Of a DNA stretch of 64,000 nt, positions 46,254-54,105 are shown one piece after another (within the stretch, counting starts at the first letter, position 1; each line of letters opens with the position of its first letter). Origin of the DNA: an uncultured Eubacteriales bacterium (lineage in GTDB: Bacteria > Bacillota > Clostridia > Lachnospirales > Lachnospiraceae). The notes beneath the pieces were generated by a model, which saw nothing but the letters and a program-made list of their open reading frames with translations, was not told where the DNA came from and ran no database searches. The translations under genes and the position numbers were made by a program. The stretch lies in assembly GCA_900545225.1 (NCBI GenBank), contig UQXZ01000001.1, forward strand, positions 124,001 to 188,000. Direction: 5' to 3'.

Positions 46254-47927
46254 TTATTCTACTGAAATTATATAATAATAAACCGGCTGTCCGCCATATT
46301 CAAGTTCTACGTCAAGATATGAATATTTCTCTTCAACGATGGCTGCAATTGCTTCTGCATCAGCCTCGTCAACATCAGAACCATAGTAGATACTGATAAG
46401 CTCATAATCATCACTAACCATGCCATCAAGCATCTTAATTACAGAATCCTTAATATCTGTTTCTGATGCAACAAGACCTTCATCGTTAATTGCAATGTAA
46501 TCGCCCTTCTTTACATCATGACCGTCAATCTGAGTATCTCTTACGGCATATGTAACCTGACCACTTAATACACAGTCAATGGCTTCCATCATGTTATCCT
46601 TATTAGAATCCGCATCTCCTGTAGGATCAAATGATACTAATGCAGATATTCCCTGAGGAATAGTCTTTGTAGGAATAACAATAATATCCTTCTCATCACA
46701 TAATACATCTGCCTGTGTAGCAGCAAGAATAATATTACTGTTATTAGGAAGTACGAAAACTGTCTTAGCAGGAATCTTCATAACGGCATTTAAAATGTCT
46801 TCAGTACTTGGGTTCATTGTCTGACCACCTGAGATAGTTGCATCAGCACCGATTCCCTTGAAGATTTCTGTAAGACCATCACCAGGTACTACTGCTAAAA
46901 CGCCAAGTTCCTTTAATTCCACATGAGGTGTTTCAACAGCTTCATTAGCCTTTTCTTCATTGGCCTTATCTACAGCTGACTGAGAAATAATCTTATTCTC
47001 ATGTTCCTCACGCATGTTATCAACCTTCATTCTTGAAAGCTGACCGTATGTAAGGCCCTTTTCAAATACTTCACCAGGATGGTTTGTATGTACATGAATC
47101 TTAACAATATCATCAAGAGCTACACATACAATTGAATCACCTACAGAATTAAGGTATGACTTGAATTCGTCCTCATCCTCTTCTGTAAATTCCTTATCAA
47201 GCTTGATAATAAATTCTGTACAGTATCCAAATTCAATATCTACATCGTCAAATGCAGCTCCTGTTGCTGCACTGGCAACATCACCTGTAGCAGGTGTGAT
47301 ATCAAACTCACTTACCTTACCTGTAAGCGCATCATAACATCCGTATAAAACACATAAAAGGCCCTGTCCACCTGAGTCAACAACGCCTGCCTGCTTAAGA
47401 ACAGGAAGCATGTCAGGTGTAGAAGCTAATACTTTTTCACCGTGCTCAAGAACATTTTCAAAAGCTTCTGCTATATTATTAGTTCTTTCTGCCTCTTCCA
47501 CTGTCTTTTCAGCGATTCCTCTTGCAACAGTGAGGATTGTACCTTCCTTAGGCTTCATAACTGCCTTATAAGCTGTTTCTGTAGCCTTCTGCATTGCAAC
47601 GGCAATAGCTTTCATATCAAGTTCTTCGTGTTCCTTGATTTCTTTACAGAAACCTCTGAATAACTGTGAAAGGATAACACCTGAGTTACCTCTCGCACCT
47701 CTGAGAGATCCTGTAGATATTGCCTTTGAGAGATTATCCATTGTAGGATTCTCGATACATCTTACCTCATCTGCGGCAGAGTTGATTGTCATTGTCATAT
47801 TGGTACCGGTATCACCATCCGGAACAGGGAAAACATTCAAATCATTGATTTTTTCCTTATTAGATTCAAGTGTTGCAGCTCCAGAGAGAAACATCTGCTG
47901 TAACAAACGAGCATTTATTGTCTCCAT
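46254..47927 (-). CDS. DAK2-domain protein YloV (FakA-like kinase)
   Basis: The 557-residue protein has an N-terminal DAK2/DhaL kinase domain with the nucleotide motif VPDGDTGTNMTMT near 35-47 and SLRGARGNSGVILSQLFRGF. A middle domain and a C-terminal DegV-like domain follow. Staphylococcal FakA of the same layout phosphorylates fatty acids bound to FakB; a FakB gene is not seen here. ATG 47927 has GGAGG 10 bases upstream; a TTG two codons earlier has closer spacing. It follows yloU by 29 bases, the usual Firmicutes pair. Confidence 0.9.
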   Translation of the reverse strand: METINARLLQQMFLSGAATLESNKEKINDLNVFPVPDGDTGTNMTMTINSAADEVRCIENPTMDNLSKAISTGSLRGARGNSGVILSQLFRGFCKEIKEHEELDMKAIAVAMQKATETAYKAVMKPKEGTILTVARGIAEKTVEEAERTNNIAEAFENVLEHGEKVLASTPDMLPVLKQAGVVDSGGQGLLCVLYGCYDALTGKVSEFDITPATGDVASAATGAAFDDVDIEFGYCTEFIIKLDKEFTEEDEDEFKSYLNSVGDSIVCVALDDIVKIHVHTNHPGEVFEKGLTYGQLSRMKVDNMREEHENKIISQSAVDKANEEKANEAVETPHVELKELGVLAVVPGDGLTEIFKGIGADATISGGQTMNPSTEDILNAVMKIPAKTVFVLPNNSNIILAATQADVLCDEKDIIVIPTKTIPQGISALVSFDPTGDADSNKDNMMEAIDCVLSGQVTYAVRDTQIDGHDVKKGDYIAINDEGLVASETDIKDSVIKMLDGMVSDDYELISIYYGSDVDEADAEAIAAIVEEKYSYLDVELEYGGQPVYYYIISVE

Positions 47928-47956
47928 TAACAAATTTCCTCCATAATCTCAGGCGT

Positions 47957-48316
47957 TTAGTCTATAACTCTAACACCTTCAACATATACTCTTATCTTAT
48001 CTATATTTAATCCTGTAAGCTCTTTAACCTTATAAGACACATTATGAATAAGGTTATCTGTAACAGTCTGTATACTTACTCCATAAGATACAATAATATG
48101 AAAATCAAGTTCTATACTATTGCCATTATTTACAGTTACCTTTATGCCCTTTGTAAGGCTGCTTCCTCTAAGTAGCTTAACTAATCCGTCTGTCATACTG
48201 ACAGTAGCCATACCTACAATACCAAAGCACTCAAGAGCTGATGTTCCTGCATACTGTGCAATTACTTCAGAAGATATTGATACGGACCCTTGTCCTGTCT
48301 TAAGACGTCCCTGCAT
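47957..48316 (-). CDS. Asp23/Gls24-family protein (YloU)
   Basis: The 119-residue protein belongs to the Asp23/Gls24 family (GQGSVSISSEVIAQYAGTSALE near its N-terminus; KELTGLNIDKIRVYVEGVRV at its end). Some Gram-positive members are membrane-associated envelope-stress proteins. ATG 48316 is chosen because the strong GGAGGTGATT lies just 3-4 bases upstream; an in-frame ATG overlaps that site. It pairs with yloV. Confidence 0.9.
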   Translation of the reverse strand: MQGRLKTGQGSVSISSEVIAQYAGTSALECFGIVGMATVSMTDGLVKLLRGSSLTKGIKVTVNNGNSIELDFHIIVSYGVSIQTVTDNLIHNVSYKVKELTGLNIDKIRVYVEGVRVID

Positions 48317-48487
48317 TTCAATCACCTCCATGATTTACTTAGTGACCATATATTCACAATATATAATATACTGTTTTATCTATAAAAATGATTATGCAAT
48401 TAGCAAATCATAACAACATAAGAAGACACTTTTTCTTATATCGTGTTATTATATCATATTTCAAGAATTTTCGACAATCATACAAAA

Positions 48488-48521
48488 ATAAAAAAGAGGC
48501 TCTCAACGGAGCCTCTTTTAC
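48488..48521 (-). terminator. Terminator after rpmB
   Basis: AAAAGAGGCTC pairs with GAGCCTCTTTT around a 6-base loop. It separates rpmB from the yloU-yloV unit. Confidence 0.9.
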
Positions 48522-48566
48522 GCAGTGTAAAGAACGTTTCTATATTTCTTTAATAGTCATTCTAAA

Positions 48567-48752
48567 TTAAGCACGCTCTACCTTACCTGAACGAAGGCAT
48601 GAAGTACACACATACATTCTCTTAGCCTGGCCATTCTGCTTAACTCTTACAAGCTTAACATTAGGCTTCCAAATCTTGCTTGACTTTCTATGTGAGTGAC
48701 TTACCTGTTTGCCAAACTGAAGAGTCTTCTCGCAAACTGAACACTTTGCCAT
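48567..48752 (-). CDS. rpmB: 50S ribosomal protein L28
   Basis: The 61-residue protein reads MAKCSVCEKTLQFGKQVSHSH and has a second cysteine pair (CTSCLRSG) near the end, so it is the zinc-binding (C+) form of L28. It starts at ATG 48752 with AAGGAGGTG 6 bases upstream; the frame extends seven codons. It is monocistronic with its own terminator. Confidence 0.97.
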   Translation of the reverse strand: MAKCSVCEKTLQFGKQVSHSHRKSSKIWKPNVKLVRVKQNGQAKRMYVCTSCLRSGKVERA

Positions 48753-48894
48753 GTCAATACACCTCCTTGCCATTCATTACTAAAAACTGTTGCAAATTAT
48801 ATCAAATTTATAAATGCTTGGCAAGTTAATAAATGAAATATATTGTTATATATTATTTTTAACTGCTGTTTTCCGCATTTTCCAGGCATTTTTC

Positions 48895-50232
48895 TTATGA
48901 ATTATCTGCATGCGCAAGAGTAACTTCCGCTGTTTTTTCTACATATTCATTATTTTCAAGATGATAATATGTGATTGTAACTGTCTCTCCAGCCTTATAA
49001 TATTTTAAAATATTCTGGAATCCACTCATTGATGAAACAGACTGTCCGTCAAATGAACTTAAAATGTCATACTGAGTAAGACCTGCCTTCTGTGCAGGTG
49101 AATTATTCGCTACCTGACGGATAAGTATTCCCTGTGGATAACCATAGTTCTGACTTACAGTACTTGTAACATCAACACCTGCTATACCAAGATATGAGCT
49201 TTCACTTGCATCTACTTCAGTTCTTGTCTCCTTAGTCATAAGTGAGTCGATAAGATCTTGTACAGTATAAATAGGGATTGTATAACCCATATTCTCTACA
49301 TTTGATGATGTATTTCCAGCAAAGTTAATTCCTATAACCTCTCCCTTCATATTAAGGAGAGCACCACCAGAATTACCCGAGCTAATTGCCGCATCAGTTA
49401 CAAACAGGTTTGAAAATGTCGTTCCTTCTACGTCAATTGATCTGTCCTTAGCTGAAATATATCCCACAGTAACATTTTGTCCAAGTCCAGCAGAATTACC
49501 TATTGCAACTACCTGCTCTCCGACATTTGTATTTTCAGAATTTGAAGAAAGCGTTGCTATTGAAATGGCATTCATCGTATCATTATCTATTTCAGAAAGC
49601 GGAACCGCAACTATTGCCACATCATGTGCAGCATCCGAACCCTTAACGCTTGCTTTTACGCTTTTATTATTTACAAATTTTGCAGTTAATGTATCCAAAT
49701 TGTTTACAACATGCGCATTAGTCAAAATAAGAAGCTCTTTATCATTTTTACCTATTATAATTCCTGAGCCTGTAACCGCTTGCTTCTGTGTCCCATATCC
49801 AAAGCCTGAGCTTTGCGTTGTAGTACCGTCAAGTATGGTCATTGCAGACATATTAGCTTTTACTATAGACTCAACTGAAGAGGTTTGATTTGATGCATAT
49901 GAAGCCTTTGAATTATCTGAACTTAAAGTGTCAGATACATTATTTACATTAGTTGTTTTAGAGTTGTTAACAGCCGAAGATCCAGCATAATTGATTCCAA
50001 ACATTGTACCGCCTGCAATTGCTCCAAATGCTAATGCAGAACCTATAAGAGTAGCTACTTTTTTCTTTTTCTTTTCTTTTACTTTCTTATGTTCACTAGA
50101 TTCATTTTCCATATGCTTATCTGTATTATCACCCCCTTTTGAGGACTCTTCATTTTTAAGATCATCTTTCTTATATCTGTAAATATATCTGTTTTCGTCA
50201 TCATTTATATTATTCTTTTCGTTATCGTTCAT
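48895..50232 (-). CDS. HtrA/DegP-type serine protease with PDZ domain
   Basis: The 445-residue protein has a charged cytoplasmic N-terminus, one transmembrane helix (VATLIGSALAFGAIAGGTMFGI), and a trypsin-like domain with His in TNAHVV, Asp in AHDVAIV and Ser in SSGNSGGALL. A single C-terminal PDZ domain begins near LGIAGVDVT. It is an extracytoplasmic quality-control protease. ATG 50232 with GGAGG 7 bases upstream is preferred to an ATG 16 codons earlier. Confidence 0.94.
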   Translation of the reverse strand: MNDNEKNNINDDENRYIYRYKKDDLKNEESSKGGDNTDKHMENESSEHKKVKEKKKKKVATLIGSALAFGAIAGGTMFGINYAGSSAVNNSKTTNVNNVSDTLSSDNSKASYASNQTSSVESIVKANMSAMTILDGTTTQSSGFGYGTQKQAVTGSGIIIGKNDKELLILTNAHVVNNLDTLTAKFVNNKSVKASVKGSDAAHDVAIVAVPLSEIDNDTMNAISIATLSSNSENTNVGEQVVAIGNSAGLGQNVTVGYISAKDRSIDVEGTTFSNLFVTDAAISSGNSGGALLNMKGEVIGINFAGNTSSNVENMGYTIPIYTVQDLIDSLMTKETRTEVDASESSYLGIAGVDVTSTVSQNYGYPQGILIRQVANNSPAQKAGLTQYDILSSFDGQSVSSMSGFQNILKYYKAGETVTITYYHLENNEYVEKTAEVTLAHADNS

Positions 50233-50316
50233 ATTGTATCCTCCATAAAAATTATATTCATGATATTCAACCTTATGCATTAAATATAATATGGCAACCT
50301 TAAATGAACTTAAAAC

Positions 50317-52071
50317 TTATTTAACAAGATTAATAATGCTTTCCATTAACATATTAAGTAATTTTTTCGAGTCTTCAACCGATGTTCCTCTTACTCCTAT
50401 ATAGAACTTAATCTTTGGTTCTGTACCTGATGGCCTGCTACATACCCATGCATCATTTTCTAATTCAAGATAAAATACATTTGATTTCGGAAGTCCTGTA
50501 GGATGTGTATTTCCCGTTGTCACATCAGTTATTATTCCTGTGTTATAATCTCTGATTTTAAGTACTTTGAAACCAGCCATTTCCTTAGGAGGATTTGAAC
50601 GGAACATTTCCATAATATCATTAATACGCTTAGCACCGTCTGCACCCTTCATGGTGATAGAATGCTGACCTTCTCTATAGTAACCGTACTTCTCATATAA
50701 TTCATAGATTCTGTCTACAAGAGTTCTTCCCTTTGAATACTCATATGCAGCAACTTCGCAAAGGCTCATAACCGCTGAAGGAGCATCCTTATCTCTTGCG
50801 TGTGTACCAACAAGACAGCCGTAGCTTTCCTCAAATCCAAATTCATAGAATCTGTCGCCACTCTCTTCGAAGAACTTAATCTGTTCACCGATATACTTAA
50901 ATCCTGTTAAAGTTTCGATGTAGTCAATATCAAAATCCTTTGCAAGTGCTCTGCCCATGTTAGTCGAAACAATTGTTGTAACTAATGCGCCAAGCTTGCC
51001 ATCTGCTTTTGTAATTTCAGCATTTCTTGAGTGGAGTAATCCTCTTTCCTGTCTTCTTGAAAGAAGGTAATCAGCAATAAGGATAGCTGACATGTTACCT
51101 GTAAATGGTACATACTCTCCTGTCTTTGCATCCTTTGCATAAATACCAAGTCTATCTGCATCAGGGTCAGTTGCAAGAATAATATCTGCATCCTTTTCCT
51201 TTGCAAGCTTTAATGCGTATGTAAATGCCTTTGGATCTTCAGGGTTAGGATAGTCAAGAGTCGTAAAATCAGGATCCGGATTTTCCTGTTCCTTAACTAC
51301 ATATACATTTTCAAAACCAAGCTCAGATAATACTCTTCTTACAGGGATGTTACCTGTTCCGTTAAATGGTGTGTATACGATCTTAATCTTATCTGCAACA
51401 GATCTGATAACTTCAGGTTCGATGCAGTTGCCTAAAAGAGCATTTGTATACTTATCATCAATATCAAATCCGATTACGTTATATAAGCCCTTAACCTTTG
51501 CTTCATTAATATCGATAGACTTAATCTCCGCAAGATCTTTTACGTTTCTTACTTCAGCAATAATATCTCCATCGATTGGAGGTGTAATCTGAGCACCATC
51601 CTCCCAGTAAACCTTATATCCGTTATATTCAGGTGGATTGTGGCTGGCTGTAATAACAATACCTGCGATTGCTCCTAATTCTCTAAGGGCAAATGATAAT
51701 TCAGGTGTAGGTGTGAGACATGGGAAAATGTATGTCTTAATGCCATTTGCATTGAGGCAGTTAGCAGCCTTTGATGCGAATTCAGGAGACATTCTTCTTG
51801 AATCGTATGCAATTGCAACTCCCTTTCCAGCACCATTCTTCTTATTAATATAGTTAGCAAGACCCTGAGTAGCCTTACCTACAGTATAGACATTCATTCT
51901 GTTTGTTCCCATACCGAGAACACCTCTGAGTCCGCCTGTACCGAAATCTAACTCTTTGTAAAATCTGTCTTCAATCTCTTTTTCATCTGTAATTGCTCTA
52001 AGCTCTGCCTTATCGCTTTCTGCAATAATATCGTTTTCAAGCCATTCGTTATAAAGATCCATGTAACTCAT
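50317..52071 (-). CDS. Phosphohexomutase (phosphoglucomutase / phosphomannomutase)
   Basis: The 584-residue enzyme belongs to the alpha-D-phosphohexomutase superfamily. It has the phosphoserine loop TASHNPPEYNGYK near residues 143-155, the magnesium loop DPDADRLG, the sugar-binding GFEESYG segment, and the phosphate-binding RPSGTEPKIKFY near the C-terminus. It resembles Firmicutes PgcA, which interconverts glucose-1-P and glucose-6-P for UDP-glucose supply. AAAGAGG lies 6 bases before the ATG. The candidate att repeat starts only 14 bases upstream of its start codon. Confidence 0.95.
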   Translation of the reverse strand: MSYMDLYNEWLENDIIAESDKAELRAITDEKEIEDRFYKELDFGTGGLRGVLGMGTNRMNVYTVGKATQGLANYINKKNGAGKGVAIAYDSRRMSPEFASKAANCLNANGIKTYIFPCLTPTPELSFALRELGAIAGIVITASHNPPEYNGYKVYWEDGAQITPPIDGDIIAEVRNVKDLAEIKSIDINEAKVKGLYNVIGFDIDDKYTNALLGNCIEPEVIRSVADKIKIVYTPFNGTGNIPVRRVLSELGFENVYVVKEQENPDPDFTTLDYPNPEDPKAFTYALKLAKEKDADIILATDPDADRLGIYAKDAKTGEYVPFTGNMSAILIADYLLSRRQERGLLHSRNAEITKADGKLGALVTTIVSTNMGRALAKDFDIDYIETLTGFKYIGEQIKFFEESGDRFYEFGFEESYGCLVGTHARDKDAPSAVMSLCEVAAYEYSKGRTLVDRIYELYEKYGYYREGQHSITMKGADGAKRINDIMEMFRSNPPKEMAGFKVLKIRDYNTGIITDVTTGNTHPTGLPKSNVFYLELENDAWVCSRPSGTEPKIKFYIGVRGTSVEDSKKLLNMLMESIINLVK

Positions 52072-52084
52072 TGAAAAACCTCTT

Positions 52085-52102
52085 TATATAAAACATAAAA
52101 AA
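52085..52102. repeat. Left copy of an 18-bp direct repeat, candidate att site
   Basis: TATATAAAACATAAAAAA is repeated exactly at 57824-57841. The two copies bracket the prophage-like island, with the integrase next to the right copy. Confidence 0.55.
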
Positions 52103-52137
52103 TTATTTACTATTAATAATGTAATAAACAAATGAAA

Positions 52138-52166
52138 ATTATATCACAAACGGTACAATATGGCAC
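52138..52166 (-). promoter_or_regulatory. Candidate promoter for the phosphohexomutase gene
   Basis: On the minus strand GTGCCA (52161-52166), 17 bases, TATAAT (52138-52143). If real, the present promoter of the mutase gene lies inside the island edge, which bears on where the true boundary is. Confidence 0.45.
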
Positions 52167-52399
52167 TACATAACGCAAATACAGTTATAGTGACCAAATG
52201 CTGTTTTGTAGTGCAAATTGCGAATGTATCCTTTTTCCTGTAATTCAATCAGTACTGTTTGCAAATATGTTTCGCTTATCAGGAAATCATTTGTCATTGG
52301 CTGTATATAGTATTCATCTCGTTCTTGTTTGCCTTTTAATACTTTGTATAGATATATTAGTACTTTACAAAATAATACTGGCATATCATCTTTAGCCAT
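52166..52399 (-). CDS. YjcQ-like small protein, copy 4 (last unit of the array)
   Basis: The 77-residue protein begins MAKDDMPVLFCKVLIYLYKV and runs through YYIQPMTNDFLISETYLQTVLIELQEKGYI, which matches the winged-helix-like N-terminal half of the phage-associated YjcQ family (usually about 100 residues or more). The end (HYKTAFGHYNCICVM) does not look like the family, so the 3' end is probably a chance readout. The AAAGAGGTTTAG ribosome binding site is embedded in the last codons of the preceding acidic gene. It is the longest uninterrupted YjcQ-like copy. Confidence 0.6.
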   Translation of the reverse strand: MAKDDMPVLFCKVLIYLYKVLKGKQERDEYYIQPMTNDFLISETYLQTVLIELQEKGYIRNLHYKTAFGHYNCICVM

Positions 52400-52402
52400 A
52401 TG

Positions 52403-52609
52403 CTAAACCTCTTTATTGTTATAAAAAATTCTGTCATACAACCTTTCGAGTTCAATTCCTTTTTCGTTTATTTCATCGTTGTAATCAAGTCCAACGTCTA
52501 AAATTTTAAGATTAATTAATATAAGTATATCTTTGATAGTCATGTTATTATCTATGTTTATATTGTATTTTTTTATTATTTTAAAGTCTTCCTCAGTAAT
52601 TTTATTCAT
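52403..52609 (-). CDS. Small acidic protein, paralog B3
   Basis: The 68-residue acidic protein starts MNKITEEDFKIIKKYNINI and ends GIELERLYDRIFYNNKEV. It is about two-thirds identical to B2 (52794-53000) and more distantly like B1. GGTG lies 6 bases before the ATG at 52609; the frame can be extended four codons. No known domain is recognised. It follows the chimeric copy-3 gene, so each toxin-tail remnant is followed by one such gene. Confidence 0.65.
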   Translation of the reverse strand: MNKITEEDFKIIKKYNINIDNNMTIKDILILINLKILDVGLDYNDEINEKGIELERLYDRIFYNNKEV

Positions 52610-52622
52610 ATTTTTCACCATA

Positions 52623-52790
52623 TTAAATTGGAGTTGTTTGTATTAATTTCCCAGTGATTGGATTGATTGACACACCAACGTTATCATTAAGAAACAATTG
52701 ACTATTTTTATTAACGTTAGGCTCCTTTATTTCTTTTGATAGATATATTAATACTTTACAGAACAATACGGGCATGTCATCTTTAGCCAT
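52623..52790 (-). pseudogene. Chimera: YjcQ N-terminus fused to a phage-head nuclease-like tail (copy 3)
   Basis: The 55-codon frame starts MAKDDMPVLFCKVLIYL, identical to copy 4 for 17 residues. It then switches to SKEIKEPNVNKNSQLFL and ends VGVSINPITGKLIQTTPI. The second part aligns with the end of copy 2 (FVGEHAKVSVNPDSNILIQVNP): both share EIK, SQ, F, VS-NP and LIQ--P. So it keeps only the last 35-40 residues of that domain and cannot be a working enzyme. AAAGAGGTTTAAATT precedes the ATG. Confidence 0.6.
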
Positions 52791-52793
52791 AAT

Positions 52794-53000
52794 TTAAACC
52801 TCTTTATTGTTGTGGAAAATATTGTCATATAGCCTTTCCAACTCTATACCATCTTTATTTATTTCATCATTTTCTTCAAATCCCATTTCAAACATTTTTG
52901 CTTCTATTTCATCCAATATATCGTCAATATTCATGTTTTCATTTATGTTTATATTGTATTTTTTTGTAATTTTATAATCACTATCTGTAATTTTATTCAT
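52794..53000 (-). CDS. Small acidic protein, paralog B2
   Basis: The 68-residue acidic protein begins MNKITDSDYKITKKYNINI, continues DILDEIEAKMFEMGFEENDEI, and ends LYDNIFHNNKEV. AAGGATCGAT lies directly before the ATG, and the gene overlaps the end of the copy-2 chimera by 8 bases, so it is translationally coupled to it. The acidic charge, small size and position after a nuclease-like tail fit an immunity or antitoxin role, but this is inference; no family is recognised. Confidence 0.65.
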   Translation of the reverse strand: MNKITDSDYKITKKYNININENMNIDDILDEIEAKMFEMGFEENDEINKDGIELERLYDNIFHNNKEV

Positions 53001-53490
53001 ATCGATCCTTATTTCTGTACTTTCTGTGATTCGGATTTACTTGTATTAATATATTGCTGTCCGGATTAACTGAAACCTTTGCGTGTTCACCTACAAAAAC
53101 TTGACTAATTCTATTTCCCTTCAATATTGTATCTTTTATTTCAACTGGAGTTGTTAAGGCTTGCTTCACATCTTCTATACTGACTCCACTACGTCTTTCT
53201 TCAACAGACCCAAACACCCTATCTATAAAATGATATGTTTTCCCTTGTATCAATATTCCGTTTTGTGTCTTGATACCTATCAATTCTTTATCAATTCTAT
53301 CACTCATGTTTTTATATGTTTCAAAATCTTGTAGTTCAATAAGCGCGGTTTCTAAATAATCTTCACTGATTGGAAAGTCTTTTGTAAACGGTTGTATGTA
53401 GTATTTGTCTCGTTCTTGTTTGCCTTTTAATACTTTGTATAGATATATTAGTATTTTACAAAATAATACCGGCATGTCATCGTTTGCCAT
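52993..53490 (-). CDS. Chimera: YjcQ-like N-terminus plus phage-head nuclease-like C-terminal domain (copy 2)
   Basis: The 165-residue frame starts MANDDMPVLFCKILIYLYKV and is YjcQ-like to about residue 54 (ALIELQ). From there it changes to DFETYKNMSDRIDKELIGI, then HFIDRVFGSVEERRSGVSIE, DVKQALTTPVEIK and VSVNPDSNILIQVNPN. The second part resembles the C-terminal domains of SPP1 gp7-like minor head proteins related to RelE/BECR-type nuclease folds (ERRSG-DV--AL-TP). This assignment is by motif memory. The join looks like recombination. Whether it is expressed is unknown, but the frame is intact and has a ribosome binding site (GAGGTTTAAC). Confidence 0.6.
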   Translation of the reverse strand: MANDDMPVLFCKILIYLYKVLKGKQERDKYYIQPFTKDFPISEDYLETALIELQDFETYKNMSDRIDKELIGIKTQNGILIQGKTYHFIDRVFGSVEERRSGVSIEDVKQALTTPVEIKDTILKGNRISQVFVGEHAKVSVNPDSNILIQVNPNHRKYRNKDRYE

Positions 53491-53516
53491 GGGTTAAACC
53501 TCAATTGTTTATTGCT

Positions 53517-53714
53517 TTAATTATTATCAAATACACTGTCGTATAAATCTTGTAATTCATATCCATCTGAGTTCATTTCATCATCTGCATCAAATCCGTA
53601 ATACATCATTTTATCATTTATTTCATATAAAGCTTCCCTAACTGGTGTATCTTCATTTACATTTACATTAAATTTTTTAATTGTAGTTCTATCTTGATCG
53701 CTTAAAATTAACAT
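53517..53714 (-). CDS. Small acidic protein, paralog B1
   Basis: The 65-residue acidic protein begins MLILSDQDRTTIKKFNVNV and ends GYELQDLYDSVFDNN. It shares with B2 and B3 the IKK-N-N-N pattern, DDE-N-DG-EL--LYD and the -F--NN end, but is clearly more diverged. AAGGAG lies 8 bases before the ATG and the gene overlaps the end of YjcQ-like copy 1. It is the acidic partner nearest the head-protein fragment. Confidence 0.65.
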   Translation of the reverse strand: MLILSDQDRTTIKKFNVNVNEDTPVREALYEINDKMMYYGFDADDEMNSDGYELQDLYDSVFDNN

Positions 53715-53893
53715 AATTTTACTCCTTTTTCTTGCAGTTCAATAAGTACGGTTTGTAAATAATCTTCACTGATTGGAAAGTCTTTTGTAAACGGTTGTAT
53801 ATAGTATTTATCTTGCTCTTGTTTGCCTTTTAATACTTTGTATAGATGTACTAATATCTTACAAAACAAAACAGGCATATCATCTTTAGCCAT
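53708..53893 (-). CDS. YjcQ-like small protein, copy 1 (truncated)
   Basis: The 61-residue protein begins MAKDDMPVLFCKILVHLYKV and is nearly identical to copy 2 up to LIELQEKG, then ends VKLC by running into the leader of B1. A full YjcQ protein would continue, so the C-terminal half is lost. AAAGAGGTTTAACTT precedes the ATG and overlaps the last codons of the Sm-like gene. Confidence 0.6.
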   Translation of the reverse strand: MAKDDMPVLFCKILVHLYKVLKGKQEQDKYYIQPFTKDFPISEDYLQTVLIELQEKGVKLC

Positions 53894-53896
53894 AAG

Positions 53897-54103
53897 TTAA
53901 ACCTCTTTAAACAGTACTATGTCTGATATCTTAATTTCTTGGCAAGGGTATTCTGGCCAATTAACAGCTATAATCGTTATCTTTTCTTCATTGGAATCAT
54001 CATCAAAACCGTAATCATAATCAATCATCTCTCCAACAAACATATTGCCGTTTTTCTTTTCTACCATAACATGTTTACCAATATATTTTTCATAATCAAC
54101 CAT
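53897..54103 (-). CDS. Small Sm-like phage protein
   Basis: The 68-residue protein reads YEKYIGKHVMVEKKNGNMFV, then GEMIDYDYGFDDDSNEEKI, ending CQEIKISDIVLFKEV. This strand pattern (IGK-V-V--K-G-VF-G-V-DY) resembles small LSM/Sm-like proteins encoded near phage head genes. It starts 2 bases after the head-protein stop with GGAGG upstream of its ATG. It is the first gene after the toxin-domain head protein, so it could also be a partner for that domain. Function is unknown. Confidence 0.6.
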   Translation of the reverse strand: MVDYEKYIGKHVMVEKKNGNMFVGEMIDYDYGFDDDSNEEKITIIAVNWPEYPCQEIKISDIVLFKEV

Positions 54104-54105
54104 GT

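Noticed and set aside
52166..53893. CRISPR array
   Set aside because: The repeats here are about 150 bases or longer and coding, with frames and ribosome binding sites; there are no short regular repeats with unique spacers.
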